A stretch of DNA of 64,000 nt from the NCBI RefSeq assembly GCF_004118675.1, contig NZ_SDHZ01000002.1:992001-1056000 (forward strand), in the 5' to 3' direction. The stretch is from Filimonas effusa. Lineage in GTDB: Bacteria; Bacteroidota; Bacteroidia; Chitinophagales; Chitinophagaceae. The notes under the pieces were generated by a model that saw only the letters and a program-made list of their open reading frames with translations, had not been told where the DNA came from and did not search any database. Below are positions 8,399-16,848 of this stretch, piece by piece (the first letter of the stretch is position 1; each line of letters opens with the position of its first letter). The translations under genes were made by a program, and so were the position numbers.

Positions 8399-10549
8399 TT
8401 AATTACGGCTAACCGCATTTTCGTCAGTAGATTTTAATTTAATATCAGTGCCTATGCGTTGCAGGTAAGCGATCAGGGCAATAATTTCGGCATTGGTTTT
8501 AACCGAGATCTTGTCCTTTTTCAGGTTGTCTTTAATTGCTTTAGCCTGTGCATACAGATCGGCGTTCGCCACCTTGTCGTATCCTTCGGAATAAGGGACA
8601 CCAAGCGTTTGCATGGCCCTGATCTTGGCAGGTGTAGACGTTGTATCGAGCGACCTGGTCAGTAGCCATGGGTAGCTGGGCATAATAGATCCGGGCGACA
8701 TGATCCGTGGATCCATCATGTGGTTGTAGTGCCAGCTGTCGGGATACTTTCCGCCTATGCGCGCCAGATCCGGACCTGTACGTTTACTACCCCACTGGAA
8801 CGGGTGATCATAAACAAATTCACCTGCTTTGCTATACTCGCCGTGGTAGCGGGCTACCTCATCGCGGAACGGACGAACCATTTGCGAGTGACAGGTATAA
8901 CAGCCTTCACGGATGTAGATATCACGACCTTGCAGCTCAAGCGGTGTATATGGCTTTACAGACGCTATTGTTGGTACGTTGTTTTTAATGAGGAAAGTAG
9001 GAACCATTTCCAGGGCACCGCCTATGGCAACAGCTATCAGGCTAAATACCAGCATCTGGATGGGACGTTTTTCAATCCAGCGGTGCCAGTGTTCTTTACC
9101 ATGTGCTTCTATTACTTTAGGAAGCGGCGCTGCTTCGGCAGGTTCGTTTTCCAACAGGTTACCTGCTTTGATAGTTTTAAACAGGTTATAACACATGAAG
9201 AATACACCGGTCAGGTATAACAAGCCACCAACACTCCTCATGATATACATGGGCAGAATGTTCGTTACAGTTTCAAGGAACTGGTACTTCAATTGCCCTT
9301 CGGGAGTAAAGGTTTTCCAGGCAATGCTCTGTTCGAAACCAGCCCAGTACAGGGGAACCACATAAAGCACGATACCAAGTGTACCTATCCAGAAGTGATT
9401 GTTAGCCAGTTTTTTGGAATAGAGCGGCGTTCTGAAGATGCGTGGAATGATCCAGTATAATACACCAAAGGTGAGAAAACCGTTCCAGCCCAGTGCCCCA
9501 ACGTGTACGTGTGCAATGGTCCAGTCGGTAAAGTGTGAAATAGCATTTACCGACTTCAGACTTAGCATGGGGCCTTCAAAAGTAGCCATACCATAACAGG
9601 TGATTGCTACTACCATGAATTTGAGAACAGGTTCTTCTCTCACCTTATCCCAGGCGCCACGAAGTGTGAACAAGCCATTTAACATACCACCCCAGCTGGG
9701 TGCAATGAGCATTACGCTGAACACAACGCCAAGGCTTTGTGCCCAATCGGGCAATGCTGTGTATAATAAGTGGTGAGGGCCTGCCCATATGTATATAAAG
9801 ATGAGGGCCCAGAAGTGGATGATAGATAAGCGGTAGCTGTATACCGGCCTGTTCGCTGCCTTAGGCAGGAAATAATACATAAGGCCCAGGTAAGGTGTTG
9901 TAAGGAAGAATGCCACGGCATTATGTCCGTACCACCACTGCACCAATGCATCCTGTACACCTGCATACCAGCTATAGCTTCTTAATGCGGAGTAAGGAAT
10001 TTCGAAGGAGTTCACAATATGCAGCATTGCTACTGTAACCCAGGTAGCGATGTAGAACCAGATAGCTACATAGAGATGGCTTTCGCGGCGTTTGATGATA
10101 GTGCCGAACATATTGATACCGAACACCACCCAAACCAAGGTAATGGCGATATCAATAGGCCATTCAAGCTCTGCATATTCTTTACCGGTAGTATAACCGG
10201 CAAGCAGGGTCACTGCAGCAGCAACAATAATCAGCTGCCAGCCCCAGAAATGAATTTTGCTCAGCAGGTCACTGAACATCCTGGCTTTACACAATCGTTG
10301 AAGGGAATAATACACTCCCATGAAAATACCATTGCCCACAAATGCAAAAATCACTGCATTGGTATGCACGGGTCGCACGCGGCCAAACGTTGTAATCGCC
10401 GTATTAAAGTTGGCTGCCGGCAAATAAATTTGGATGGCAGCAAGCAAGCCTGCCAACATGCCCACGACGCCCCATAAAACAGTGGCATACGCGAACAATT
10501 TGACAATCTTGTTGTCATACGAGAATTGTTCTACTTGCATAGTAGTCAT
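8399..10549 (-). CDS. ccoNO: cbb3 cytochrome c oxidase, fused subunits I and II (CcoNO)
   Basis: Catalytic core of the high-affinity terminal oxidase: reduces oxygen to water and pumps protons. The N-terminal ~480 residues are the 12-helix CcoN with its heme/copper histidines (WYGHNAVAFFLT, GPHHLLYT, AHVHVGALGWNGF); the C-terminal ~220 residues are CcoO with one membrane helix and a heme c site GCYTCHSQMVRPF. The fusion is normal in Bacteroidota. The start at 10549 (MTTMQVEQFSYDN) leaves 10 bp after ccoS; 10540 is an alternative, and the frame open to 10588 would overlap ccoS. Confidence 0.96.
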   Translation of the reverse strand: MTTMQVEQFSYDNKIVKLFAYATVLWGVVGMLAGLLAAIQIYLPAANFNTAITTFGRVRPVHTNAVIFAFVGNGIFMGVYYSLQRLCKARMFSDLLSKIHFWGWQLIIVAAAVTLLAGYTTGKEYAELEWPIDIAITLVWVVFGINMFGTIIKRRESHLYVAIWFYIATWVTVAMLHIVNSFEIPYSALRSYSWYAGVQDALVQWWYGHNAVAFFLTTPYLGLMYYFLPKAANRPVYSYRLSIIHFWALIFIYIWAGPHHLLYTALPDWAQSLGVVFSVMLIAPSWGGMLNGLFTLRGAWDKVREEPVLKFMVVAITCYGMATFEGPMLSLKSVNAISHFTDWTIAHVHVGALGWNGFLTFGVLYWIIPRIFRTPLYSKKLANNHFWIGTLGIVLYVVPLYWAGFEQSIAWKTFTPEGQLKYQFLETVTNILPMYIMRSVGGLLYLTGVFFMCYNLFKTIKAGNLLENEPAEAAPLPKVIEAHGKEHWHRWIEKRPIQMLVFSLIAVAIGGALEMVPTFLIKNNVPTIASVKPYTPLELQGRDIYIREGCYTCHSQMVRPFRDEVARYHGEYSKAGEFVYDHPFQWGSKRTGPDLARIGGKYPDSWHYNHMMDPRIMSPGSIMPSYPWLLTRSLDTTSTPAKIRAMQTLGVPYSEGYDKVANADLYAQAKAIKDNLKKDKISVKTNAEIIALIAYLQRIGTDIKLKSTDENAVSRN

Positions 10550-10559
10550 TGGTTTAATC

Positions 10560-10736
10560 TTAATCTTTACTTTTTTTGGTACTGTCATCTATCATCTCGT
10601 CCCCATCGAACAAGATCCTGGTTGGAGGGCTGATCTCATCTTTATATTGCCCGCTTTTCACGCTCCAAATGAAGCCTGCGAGAAATAAGGCGGCAACCGA
10701 AATACTGGCTATCAGTAAAAGGACAATTACATTCAT
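10560..10736 (-). CDS. ccoS: cbb3 oxidase assembly protein CcoS
   Basis: Small single-span protein needed for cofactor insertion into cbb3 oxidase. From the ATG at 10736 it has 58 residues: a hydrophobic helix (NVIVLLLIASISVAALFLAGFIW) followed by the CcoS signature SVKSGQYKDEISPPTRILFD. A TTG-initiated version from 10751 is possible but the ATG matches the family. It is the first gene of the cco operon and lies 78 bp below a putative FNR box. Confidence 0.92.
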   Translation of the reverse strand: MNVIVLLLIASISVAALFLAGFIWSVKSGQYKDEISPPTRILFDGDEMIDDSTKKSKD

Positions 10737-10761
10737 GGGTAGTAGTGTCAAAACAACATGA

Positions 10762-10769
10762 CAAAATTA
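10762..10769 (-). promoter_or_regulatory. -7 element of the cco operon
   Basis: On the minus strand it reads TAATTTTG (perfect TAnnTTTG). The start site would be near 10758. No -33 TTTG is present at the usual distance, which fits an activator-dependent promoter. Confidence 0.5.
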
Positions 10770-10813
10770 GAAGGGGCACCTACCGTGTTCTATGACATTT
10801 CTCAACTTTCACA

Positions 10814-10827
10814 ATGACTTTAATCAT
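10814..10827. promoter_or_regulatory. FNR/CRP-type box upstream of ccoS
   Basis: ATGAC-TTTA-ATCAT: TGA-N6-TCA core with FNR-like half sites (consensus TTGAT-N4-ATCAA). Its centre is exactly 55 bp from the centre of the -7 element, i.e. about -62. A near-identical box is at 14955-14966. It could also serve the plus-strand gene at 10897. Confidence 0.6.
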
Positions 10828-10896
10828 GTTTTAAATGATCAAAAACACTATTTAGCATATCTTTTGAGTATGTATCAATAACGTAAAAAATGCCAT

Positions 10897-11907
10897 ATGC
10901 TTAAAAAGACTTTGATTTTCAGTTTGTTGACCTTAGCGGGTTGGCAGGCTTGGGCACAGGATCCGATAACAAGAGATAAGGGCTTCTACCTCAAGGCCGC
11001 AGGCGGTTATTTCTTTAGCGTATCACCTGGTCAATTCCCCAATGTGGGTCCCTATGAACCCAAAGAGATCTATCAAACCGTTAATCCCGCAACAGGTGCC
11101 TACACCGTTACTTCGCAAAAGATCCTCACAGGCTCCTACGGTGCCGGTGCGCGTGGAGGCCTTACATTTGGATACCAATTCACACGCTATGTTTCTGCCG
11201 AACTGGCAGTTAACTATTATCATAGTAAGAAGAACCTCATGACCTACCAGAACACTACTATCCAGAACACGACCACCAAAGCCGGGGAGGTAAGGTCTCA
11301 TGGACATGTGAATGCGTTAGATGTGGCTCCCAGTCTTGTGATGAGTCCTGGTTTGAGCGGCAGGCTTAACCCTTATATACGTATTGGTGTAGTTGTGCCG
11401 GTATGGGGCCGTCTTATCATTGAAACAGAAGGATACCGTTTGAGCAGTGTACCAGGTCAGCCTGCACTTAGCGCACAAACCAATATCCAGCGGGAAGAAA
11501 AAGTGAAACCCAATGCTACCATTGGGTTTCAGGGCGCGTTGGGCGTAACGCTAAAAGCAGGCAACCGTTTGTCTTTTTTTCTTGAAACGGAATATCGGAA
11601 TGTTCCTGTCGTAGGCAAAAGCAAAGAAGTAACAGCCTATAACGAAACAACGAATGTTATCAATAACACCAATGGCAGCGTTGTAAGTAGCAGCTCACGC
11701 GGCATCAATGACCTTTCTACCGCGGAGCGCAACACTACCTACCACACGACAATCAATCAGAATTCAAATACACCTACCGGTACCACAGATCCTGCTCATC
11801 CAACTCAAACACAGTATAAAGACAATAACAGGCCGGCTGACGATCTGAGATCCTATATTAATATAGGCGGCCTGGGGTTAAACCTGGGTATCCGGCTGAA
11901 TATCTGA
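10897..11907 (+). CDS. Outer-membrane beta-barrel family protein
   Basis: Secreted protein of 336 aa with a signal peptide (MLKKTLIFSLLTLAG, cleavage after WAQ near residue 21). The remainder alternates aromatic and small residues in beta-strand fashion (GGLTFGYQFTRYVSAELAVNYY, NPYIRIGVVVPVWGRL, SFFLETEYRNVP) and ends GLGLNLGIRLNI, the usual C-terminal strand of outer-membrane porin-like proteins. A Asn/Thr-rich stretch (~250-315) is probably an extracellular loop. It diverges from the cco operon and may share its FNR box. The transported substrate, if any, is unknown. Confidence 0.8.
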   Translation: MLKKTLIFSLLTLAGWQAWAQDPITRDKGFYLKAAGGYFFSVSPGQFPNVGPYEPKEIYQTVNPATGAYTVTSQKILTGSYGAGARGGLTFGYQFTRYVSAELAVNYYHSKKNLMTYQNTTIQNTTTKAGEVRSHGHVNALDVAPSLVMSPGLSGRLNPYIRIGVVVPVWGRLIIETEGYRLSSVPGQPALSAQTNIQREEKVKPNATIGFQGALGVTLKAGNRLSFFLETEYRNVPVVGKSKEVTAYNETTNVINNTNGSVVSSSSRGINDLSTAERNTTYHTTINQNSNTPTGTTDPAHPTQTQYKDNNRPADDLRSYINIGGLGLNLGIRLNI

Positions 11908-11923
11908 CGTTAAGAACTTTTCT

Positions 11924-14353
11924 TTAGCGGGCATGGAAATCCAACGGTATTTCCATGCCTTTTCTTTTCAGGCTTCTGGCAGCCAGGTTACTGGCGCCAA
12001 AAGTGATCAATAATATACTCAAGCTACTTGCAGGCATCAGTATCGCCGCTATCATAGGCGACATCAAAGCCTGCACTGAAATGGTGATCCCTACTATATT
12101 ATATAATATGGAGATTACAAATGCAGCCATTACAATACGCTTGTTGGTCTTACACAACTTTATCATACTTGCCAGCGAAGACAAACGTTCCGCATCCAGG
12201 ATAGCATCACTTGCGGGCGTAAAGCAGTTGGCGTCGTCGGACACTGCTATGCCCACTTCCGATTGTTTCAGGGCGCCGGCATCATTCAAGCCATCGCCTA
12301 TCATGATCACTTTATGACCGGTATCCTGCAAACGGCGGATATATTGTAACTTGTCTTCTGGACTCTGGTTAAAGAGTAAGGTAACATCATGCCCCAGCAG
12401 CTTTCTTAAATATGTTTTTTCTCCTTCATTATCACCACTTATCACTGCCAGTTTATATCCTTTTCTCAGTTGCCTGAGCAAGCCGGGTACTTTATCGCGG
12501 TATTTGTTTTTCAGGATAAACCGTCCCATGACCACTTCTCCCACGGATACATATACAGCGGTCTCTTTTTCATCGTCAACACCATCCTGGCATACAAACT
12601 GGCGTGAACCTATTGTTACCAGTTCGCCATCGATGATACCTTCCAGGCCTTTGCCTTTTGTTTCACAGAAACTTTGCACCTGTTTTTCGGGACGTTGATT
12701 TGCCCATCGTACAATGGCGCGGCTCAGGGGGTGATTGGATTGTGAAGCCAGCGCCACTACTTTCTGGCGCACCTCTTTCGACAGCTGTTTGCCATAGAAT
12801 TCCACATCCTGGTTGCGGCTGCTGGTAAGCGTTCCTGTTTTATCGAATACGATACAATTTGCATTGGCGATATCTTCTATCACCTGGGAGCTGCGCAGGT
12901 AAAGCTTATGACGTCCGAGGCGGCGCAGAATATTACCGTTGGTAAAAGTATTACTCAGCAGCAATGCGCAAGGGCATGCCACGATAAGTATTGCGGTTAC
13001 TGCATCCCAGATCTTTGAAGCATCGGCGAAATACCAGTAGGTAGCCGCGCCTGCTGCAATGGTAAACAGGATCCATGTAAAATAACGGCTCAGCAAATGC
13101 ACAAAAGAACGTTCTTCGTCCTGTTTCTGCTGCTGCCATTCGTCACGATTCCACAGGCGGGTAAGATAACTCTGAGATACTTCTTTAATCACCAGCACTT
13201 CAATATTACCGCCCACCTGTTTGCCGCCGGCGTATACCAGTTCACCCATCTCTTTCCGTACCGGCTCACTTTCGCCGGTGACAAAACTGTAGTCGATGAG
13301 TGCATGTCCGCGCGTAATGATACCATCTGCCGGGATCAGTTCTTCACTGTGAATGAGCAGCGTATCGTCGAGTTTAATATCCGGAAGTGTGATCACTTCT
13401 TCCTGATCTTTTTTCAAACGGGTAACAGCAACAGGGAAATAGGAGGTATAATCGCGTTCAAAATTCAACTGGTTATAGGTACGTTCCTGCAACACCCTTC
13501 CTGCAAGCATGAACAGTACGATGCCCGACATGGAATCGAAGAAACCTGAGCCGGTTCCGGTGAACACCTCGTAGAGGCTGCGACAGAAAGTAACGATAAT
13601 AGCCAGTACAATGGGCGCATCGATATTCAGGAAGCCGTGTTTCAGTCCCTTCCAGGCGCTCTGGTAAAACTCCGAGGCACTGTAAAAGAATACAGGCAGG
13701 CTCAGCATTACGTTAAAGATCCGGAAGATATTAAGCAGGTATTGTTCCTGCACATCTATCCCCAGGTATTCGGGGAAGCTGAACAACATGATGTTCGCAA
13801 AACAAAAGCCAGCCACGCCGAGCTTATACAGCCGGGAGCGGTCTACTTTCTGCACTTTACCGGGCAGGAACTGGTTAAGGTTTATATAAGGTTCGTACCC
13901 TATGCTGGTAAGCAGTTCGGCCAGTTTCCGTACCGAGAGCTGGCGGTGATCGAAGAAGATCTCCACTTCCTTTCTTGGAAAATCGACCTTGGAAGAGAAG
14001 ACAGCGGGTTCTATTTTATGAAGATTCTCGAGCAGCCACAGACAGCTGCTGCAGTGAATATGCGGTAAGTAAAAGGTGATGAAGGTTTGCGCTTCATCTT
14101 TATAGCTGATGAGCGCCTGCTGTACTTTTTCATCGTCGAGGAACATGAACTTGTTTTCCCTGACCTTCTGGCGTTGGTTGACGCCGGGCGCCTGATTAAT
14201 GGAATAGTACCTGCACATGTCGTTTTGTTCGAGGATACTGTAAACCATGCTGCATCCATCGCAACAAAAATTCTTATCCTGAACCTGTATAGGGTTCTCG
14301 CCACAATCTTCTCCGCAATGATAGCAGGTGGATTTAATTTCCATCAATGCCAT
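11924..14353 (-). CDS. ccoI: Copper-translocating P1B-type ATPase of the cbb3 locus (CcoI/FixI)
   Basis: Exports copper across the inner membrane to supply the cbb3 oxidase active site. The 809 residues begin with a cysteine-rich zinc-finger-like metal site (C10, C13, C17, C30, C31, C34), then a ferredoxin-like domain with HCSSCLW, about eight membrane helices, the TGES actuator motif (VTGESEPV), CPCALLLS in the ion pathway (~460), the phosphorylation site DKTGTLT (~505) and GDGLNDAGAL. The cysteine-rich N-terminus is typical of the FixI branch. The gene ends 16 bp from the OMP gene (convergent) and follows the hemerythrin-like gene by 11 bp. M4 is an equally good start. Confidence 0.95.
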   Translation of the reverse strand: MALMEIKSTCYHCGEDCGENPIQVQDKNFCCDGCSMVYSILEQNDMCRYYSINQAPGVNQRQKVRENKFMFLDDEKVQQALISYKDEAQTFITFYLPHIHCSSCLWLLENLHKIEPAVFSSKVDFPRKEVEIFFDHRQLSVRKLAELLTSIGYEPYINLNQFLPGKVQKVDRSRLYKLGVAGFCFANIMLFSFPEYLGIDVQEQYLLNIFRIFNVMLSLPVFFYSASEFYQSAWKGLKHGFLNIDAPIVLAIIVTFCRSLYEVFTGTGSGFFDSMSGIVLFMLAGRVLQERTYNQLNFERDYTSYFPVAVTRLKKDQEEVITLPDIKLDDTLLIHSEELIPADGIITRGHALIDYSFVTGESEPVRKEMGELVYAGGKQVGGNIEVLVIKEVSQSYLTRLWNRDEWQQQKQDEERSFVHLLSRYFTWILFTIAAGAATYWYFADASKIWDAVTAILIVACPCALLLSNTFTNGNILRRLGRHKLYLRSSQVIEDIANANCIVFDKTGTLTSSRNQDVEFYGKQLSKEVRQKVVALASQSNHPLSRAIVRWANQRPEKQVQSFCETKGKGLEGIIDGELVTIGSRQFVCQDGVDDEKETAVYVSVGEVVMGRFILKNKYRDKVPGLLRQLRKGYKLAVISGDNEGEKTYLRKLLGHDVTLLFNQSPEDKLQYIRRLQDTGHKVIMIGDGLNDAGALKQSEVGIAVSDDANCFTPASDAILDAERLSSLASMIKLCKTNKRIVMAAFVISILYNIVGITISVQALMSPMIAAILMPASSLSILLITFGASNLAARSLKRKGMEIPLDFHAR

Positions 14354-14364
14354 ACAAATAACAT

Positions 14365-14883
14365 TTATAGTTTTTTAGTGGTACGCGGCGGTTGCTGAAC
14401 TGCCGGGTATAGTACGTTCTGATCTACATGAATCCATTGAAAAACGGCTGTTTCCAACAGAAAAAAGGCGTTTACACAGGTTTTCCAGGCGGCGCTATCA
14501 CGGGGTGTAATCATAAAATTATTCAGCAGGTGCCTTACGCGTTGCATCAGGGCGGTGATAACAGATTGGCGGGCTTTTATAACCCGTACGGTTGCGTCTT
14601 TCACGCAATATTGTTTATGACCGTTTTTCCGGATACACGGAAAAATGATCCCCGATTCTTTCAGTAGCAGATGTTTGAGCTCATCGTTCAACTTGCCGAA
14701 GAGCAGGTGAACCAGTTCGGAAACAGCTACAGGCAACCCCGGAACTTCCGGATGGCCAGACAAGAAATCGCTGATCATTTTGCAAGAGGCAGTGATAGCC
14801 AGGTGGTAATCCTGTTCAACCAGGTTACATAATTCTTCAGGAGTTAGCACGTTCTCGGCGTGTCCCAGAGGGTACCATTGCAT
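14365..14883 (-). CDS. Hemerythrin-like di-iron protein (RIC/YtfE-like)
   Basis: Predicted four-helix di-iron protein. Candidate iron ligands are H27, H71 with E75 (HLLLKE), H118, E144, and H152/D154 (IHVDQNVLYP, compare HLENNILFP in RIC proteins). RIC (YtfE/ScdA) proteins repair iron-sulfur clusters or handle nitric oxide. This one, 172 aa, lacks the N-terminal cysteine domain of ScdA and has Asp for the usual last Glu, so its activity may differ. It heads the unit that contains ccoI and has a putative FNR box upstream. Confidence 0.75.
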   Translation of the reverse strand: MQWYPLGHAENVLTPEELCNLVEQDYHLAITASCKMISDFLSGHPEVPGLPVAVSELVHLLFGKLNDELKHLLLKESGIIFPCIRKNGHKQYCVKDATVRVIKARQSVITALMQRVRHLLNNFMITPRDSAAWKTCVNAFFLLETAVFQWIHVDQNVLYPAVQQPPRTTKKL

Positions 14884-14901
14884 ACGCTGCCTATTTAAAC
14901 A

Positions 14902-14909
14902 GCAAGTTA
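14902..14909 (-). promoter_or_regulatory. Weak -7 element before the hemerythrin-like gene
   Basis: Reads TAACTTGC on the minus strand (6 of the 8 TAnnTTTG positions counting free ones). It lies 55 bp from the FNR-like box at 14955-14966, the same distance as at ccoS. Confidence 0.35.
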
Positions 14910-14954
14910 CCTTCTGTTAGTATAAATAAAAATGAGCAAGGTCAATGCGGGAGA

Positions 14955-14966
14955 TGACTTTTATCA
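14955..14966. promoter_or_regulatory. FNR/CRP-type box upstream of the hemerythrin-ccoI unit
   Basis: TGAC-TTTT-ATCA, TGA-N6-TCA core; one base different from the ccoS box over 12 positions. Confidence 0.55.
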
Positions 14967-14973
14967 GAAAGGT

Positions 14974-15684
14974 CTAATCTTGCAGATTTGCAACCTGAAG
15001 CAGCTCGCGGCTGTTGGTGATCTTAATTTTCTTACCGTCGAGATCAATGACGCCATCTTTTTTGAACTCTGATAACAGGCGTATGGTTGACTCTGTAGCC
15101 GTACCTACCAGGTTGGCTATTTCCTCTCTCGACAACCGTACATTTAACGTAAGACCATCAGTTTCATAACCATACGTTTCTTTGATGAACAACAGCGTTT
15201 CTGCCAGCCGCTCCCTTACCGGCTTCTGTGCCAGGTGGGTGATCTTCATTTCGGCCTTATGCAGTTCGTCGCTCAGTAAACGCATTACTTCAAAGGCCAA
15301 ACCCGTATCGTGTTTCAATACCCTTACAAAAATATCCTTGGGGATAAAACAAACCTGTGAATCTTCCAAAGCCACTGCCGTACCGCCATAACGGTCGCCG
15401 CTCAACAATGCCCTGTAGCCAATGATATCACCGCCACGAAGTAAACGGGTGATCTGTTCCTTTCCGTCGTCGCCCAGATGCGACAACTTTACTTTACCTG
15501 AATTGATACAGTAAACGCCAAACGGGTAAGTCCCCTCATTAAAAAGGACCTGGCCTTTTTTGTAAATATTGCATATTTTCTGAAGGCTGAATTCCGCAAG
15601 ATGCTCCTCCCTGGTCTTGCAAAAGACCGAATGACACTTCCTGGCACATGCTCCACAATCCGAGGTCTCTGTAATTACTTTCAT
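14974..15684 (-). CDS. fnr: FNR-type transcriptional regulator with cysteine cluster
   Basis: Crp/Fnr-family regulator, 236 aa from the start at 15684. The N-terminus has C10, C13, C17 and C22, and C112 (ALEDSQVCFIPK) aligns with Cys122 of E. coli FNR (ALETSMVCEIPF); together these could bind an oxygen-labile [4Fe-4S] cluster. A cyclic-nucleotide-type beta-barrel follows (~40-120), then a dimer helix and a winged HTH with E198 and R202 in the recognition helix (TESTIRLL), the two residues that read the TGA/TCA core. The frame is open to 15714, but that start lies upstream of the -7 element. It sits between the cco cluster and an FNR-like box, so autoregulation and control of cco are likely. 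Confidence 0.88.
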   Translation of the reverse strand: MKVITETSDCGACARKCHSVFCKTREEHLAEFSLQKICNIYKKGQVLFNEGTYPFGVYCINSGKVKLSHLGDDGKEQITRLLRGGDIIGYRALLSGDRYGGTAVALEDSQVCFIPKDIFVRVLKHDTGLAFEVMRLLSDELHKAEMKITHLAQKPVRERLAETLLFIKETYGYETDGLTLNVRLSREEIANLVGTATESTIRLLSEFKKDGVIDLDGKKIKITNSRELLQVANLQD

Positions 15685-15702
15685 GCTGATTGGATTGAGA
15701 AA

Positions 15703-15710
15703 CAAAGATA
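15703..15710 (-). promoter_or_regulatory. -7 element of the fnr-like gene
   Basis: TATCTTTG on the minus strand, a perfect TAnnTTTG. Start site near 15699, 15 nt before the ATG at 15684; this fixes the gene start. Confidence 0.55.
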
Positions 15711-15745
15711 CCACGTCCGTTCATGACAAATGGCAGATAAAGAGA

Positions 15746-15757
15746 TGATAGATATCA
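15746..15757. promoter_or_regulatory. FNR-type box upstream of the fnr-like gene
   Basis: TGAT-AGAT-ATCA, the best match to TTGAT-N4-ATCAA of the three boxes. Its centre is 45 bp from the -7 centre, one helical turn closer than in the other two promoters. Confidence 0.5.
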
Positions 15758-15763
15758 GTGCTT

Positions 15764-16735
15764 TTAGTCAAAGCTTTGGTTGCTTGCAGCGGCTAATTTT
15801 AACAATCTGTCAAATTGTTCGGGGGATAAATCATTGGAAAAGTAATAAACAGGATCTATACGTTCTCCGCTTTTATGTACTTCGTAGTGGCAGTGAGGCC
15901 CTGTACTTTTACCTGTGCTGCCCACATAACCAATTACCTCACCGCGTTTTATGCGTTCACCTACGCGGGCTTTTATTTTATACATGTGGCCATAGAGTGT
16001 TTCATAACCATAGCCATGGTTAATGATCACATGATTGCCATAACCACCGGCGTTATAATTTGCTTCTTTGATCACCCCATCGGCAGTAGCGTAAATAGGG
16101 GTACCCTGTGGCGCTGCAAAATCCAATCCGGCGTGAAACTTTGCCACCTTATATACAGGATCGATCCGATAACCGAACCCGGATGCGATGCGGTTGAGAT
16201 CTTTGTTGCTGACAGGCTGAATGGCGGGGATACTGGCCAGCAGTTTCTCCTTATTTTTGAGCATGCCGTCGATTTCGTTGTACGATTTCTCCTGGTAAGC
16301 AGCCCTGCGGGCCAGGTTGTTCAGTTGGTTGGTCATATCCGAAACCAGCTGCGATTCGCCCATGCCGCGCACCATGGCCATTTCCTTATTGTTTTCCATT
16401 TCCTTCACCCTTGCACTGTCGGGGATGGGGGTGGCTTCGAAGATCGCCCGGTACACATCGTTATCCCTTTTTTCGAGTTCAGCCATCTCCTGCTGCAGGC
16501 GGCGGATCTCGGCCTGGAAGATGCTGTAACTGTTCCGCAGGTCTTCGTTCTGCTGCAATAACAGCTTTTCCTTTGGAGAATCGATATACTGAAAGGCAAT
16601 GGCTACAATGATGGCAGCACTTACAGAAGCTGCGGCTATAAAGCCGAAAATACGTAAAAGTTTCACCCGCAACGGCGTAATCAGCTTTTCGTAACGGAGC
16701 GTATGTGTATTATAGAAGTACTTAATTTTTTTCAT
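15764..16735 (-). CDS. M23-family metallopeptidase (cell-wall endopeptidase)
   Basis: Zinc peptidase predicted to cut peptidoglycan cross-links in the periplasm. From the start at 16735 (MKKIKYFYNTHTLRYEKL) it has 323 residues: a short cytoplasmic tail, one membrane helix (~35-55), a coiled coil (~60-165) and a C-terminal LytM domain with HAGLDFAAPQGTPIYA (zinc His and Asp) and the catalytic PHCHYEVH. The frame stays open six codons upstream but the chosen start is the conserved one. It is divergent from alaS. Confidence 0.94.
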   Translation of the reverse strand: MKKIKYFYNTHTLRYEKLITPLRVKLLRIFGFIAAASVSAAIIVAIAFQYIDSPKEKLLLQQNEDLRNSYSIFQAEIRRLQQEMAELEKRDNDVYRAIFEATPIPDSARVKEMENNKEMAMVRGMGESQLVSDMTNQLNNLARRAAYQEKSYNEIDGMLKNKEKLLASIPAIQPVSNKDLNRIASGFGYRIDPVYKVAKFHAGLDFAAPQGTPIYATADGVIKEANYNAGGYGNHVIINHGYGYETLYGHMYKIKARVGERIKRGEVIGYVGSTGKSTGPHCHYEVHKSGERIDPVYYFSNDLSPEQFDRLLKLAAASNQSFD

Positions 16736-16769
16736 CTTCTGCCCGCCTTTCAACTTCGCCCCTAAATAT

Positions 16770-16777
16770 TACCTTTG
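16770..16777 (+). promoter_or_regulatory. -7 element of alaS
   Basis: TACCTTTG, perfect TAnnTTTG; start site near 16782, leader about 67 nt. A TTTC lies 18 bp upstream as a weak -33. Confidence 0.45.
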
Positions 16778-16848
16778 AGGCCTTTTGTAAGCAGACAAAG
16801 ATAAAGGCTTACACATTAAATATAGTATCAAAAAAAGGCTCATTCATT

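Noticed and set aside
8720-9220. Plus-strand ORFs over the ccoNO gene
   Set aside because: Antisense shadows of a well-supported conserved gene.
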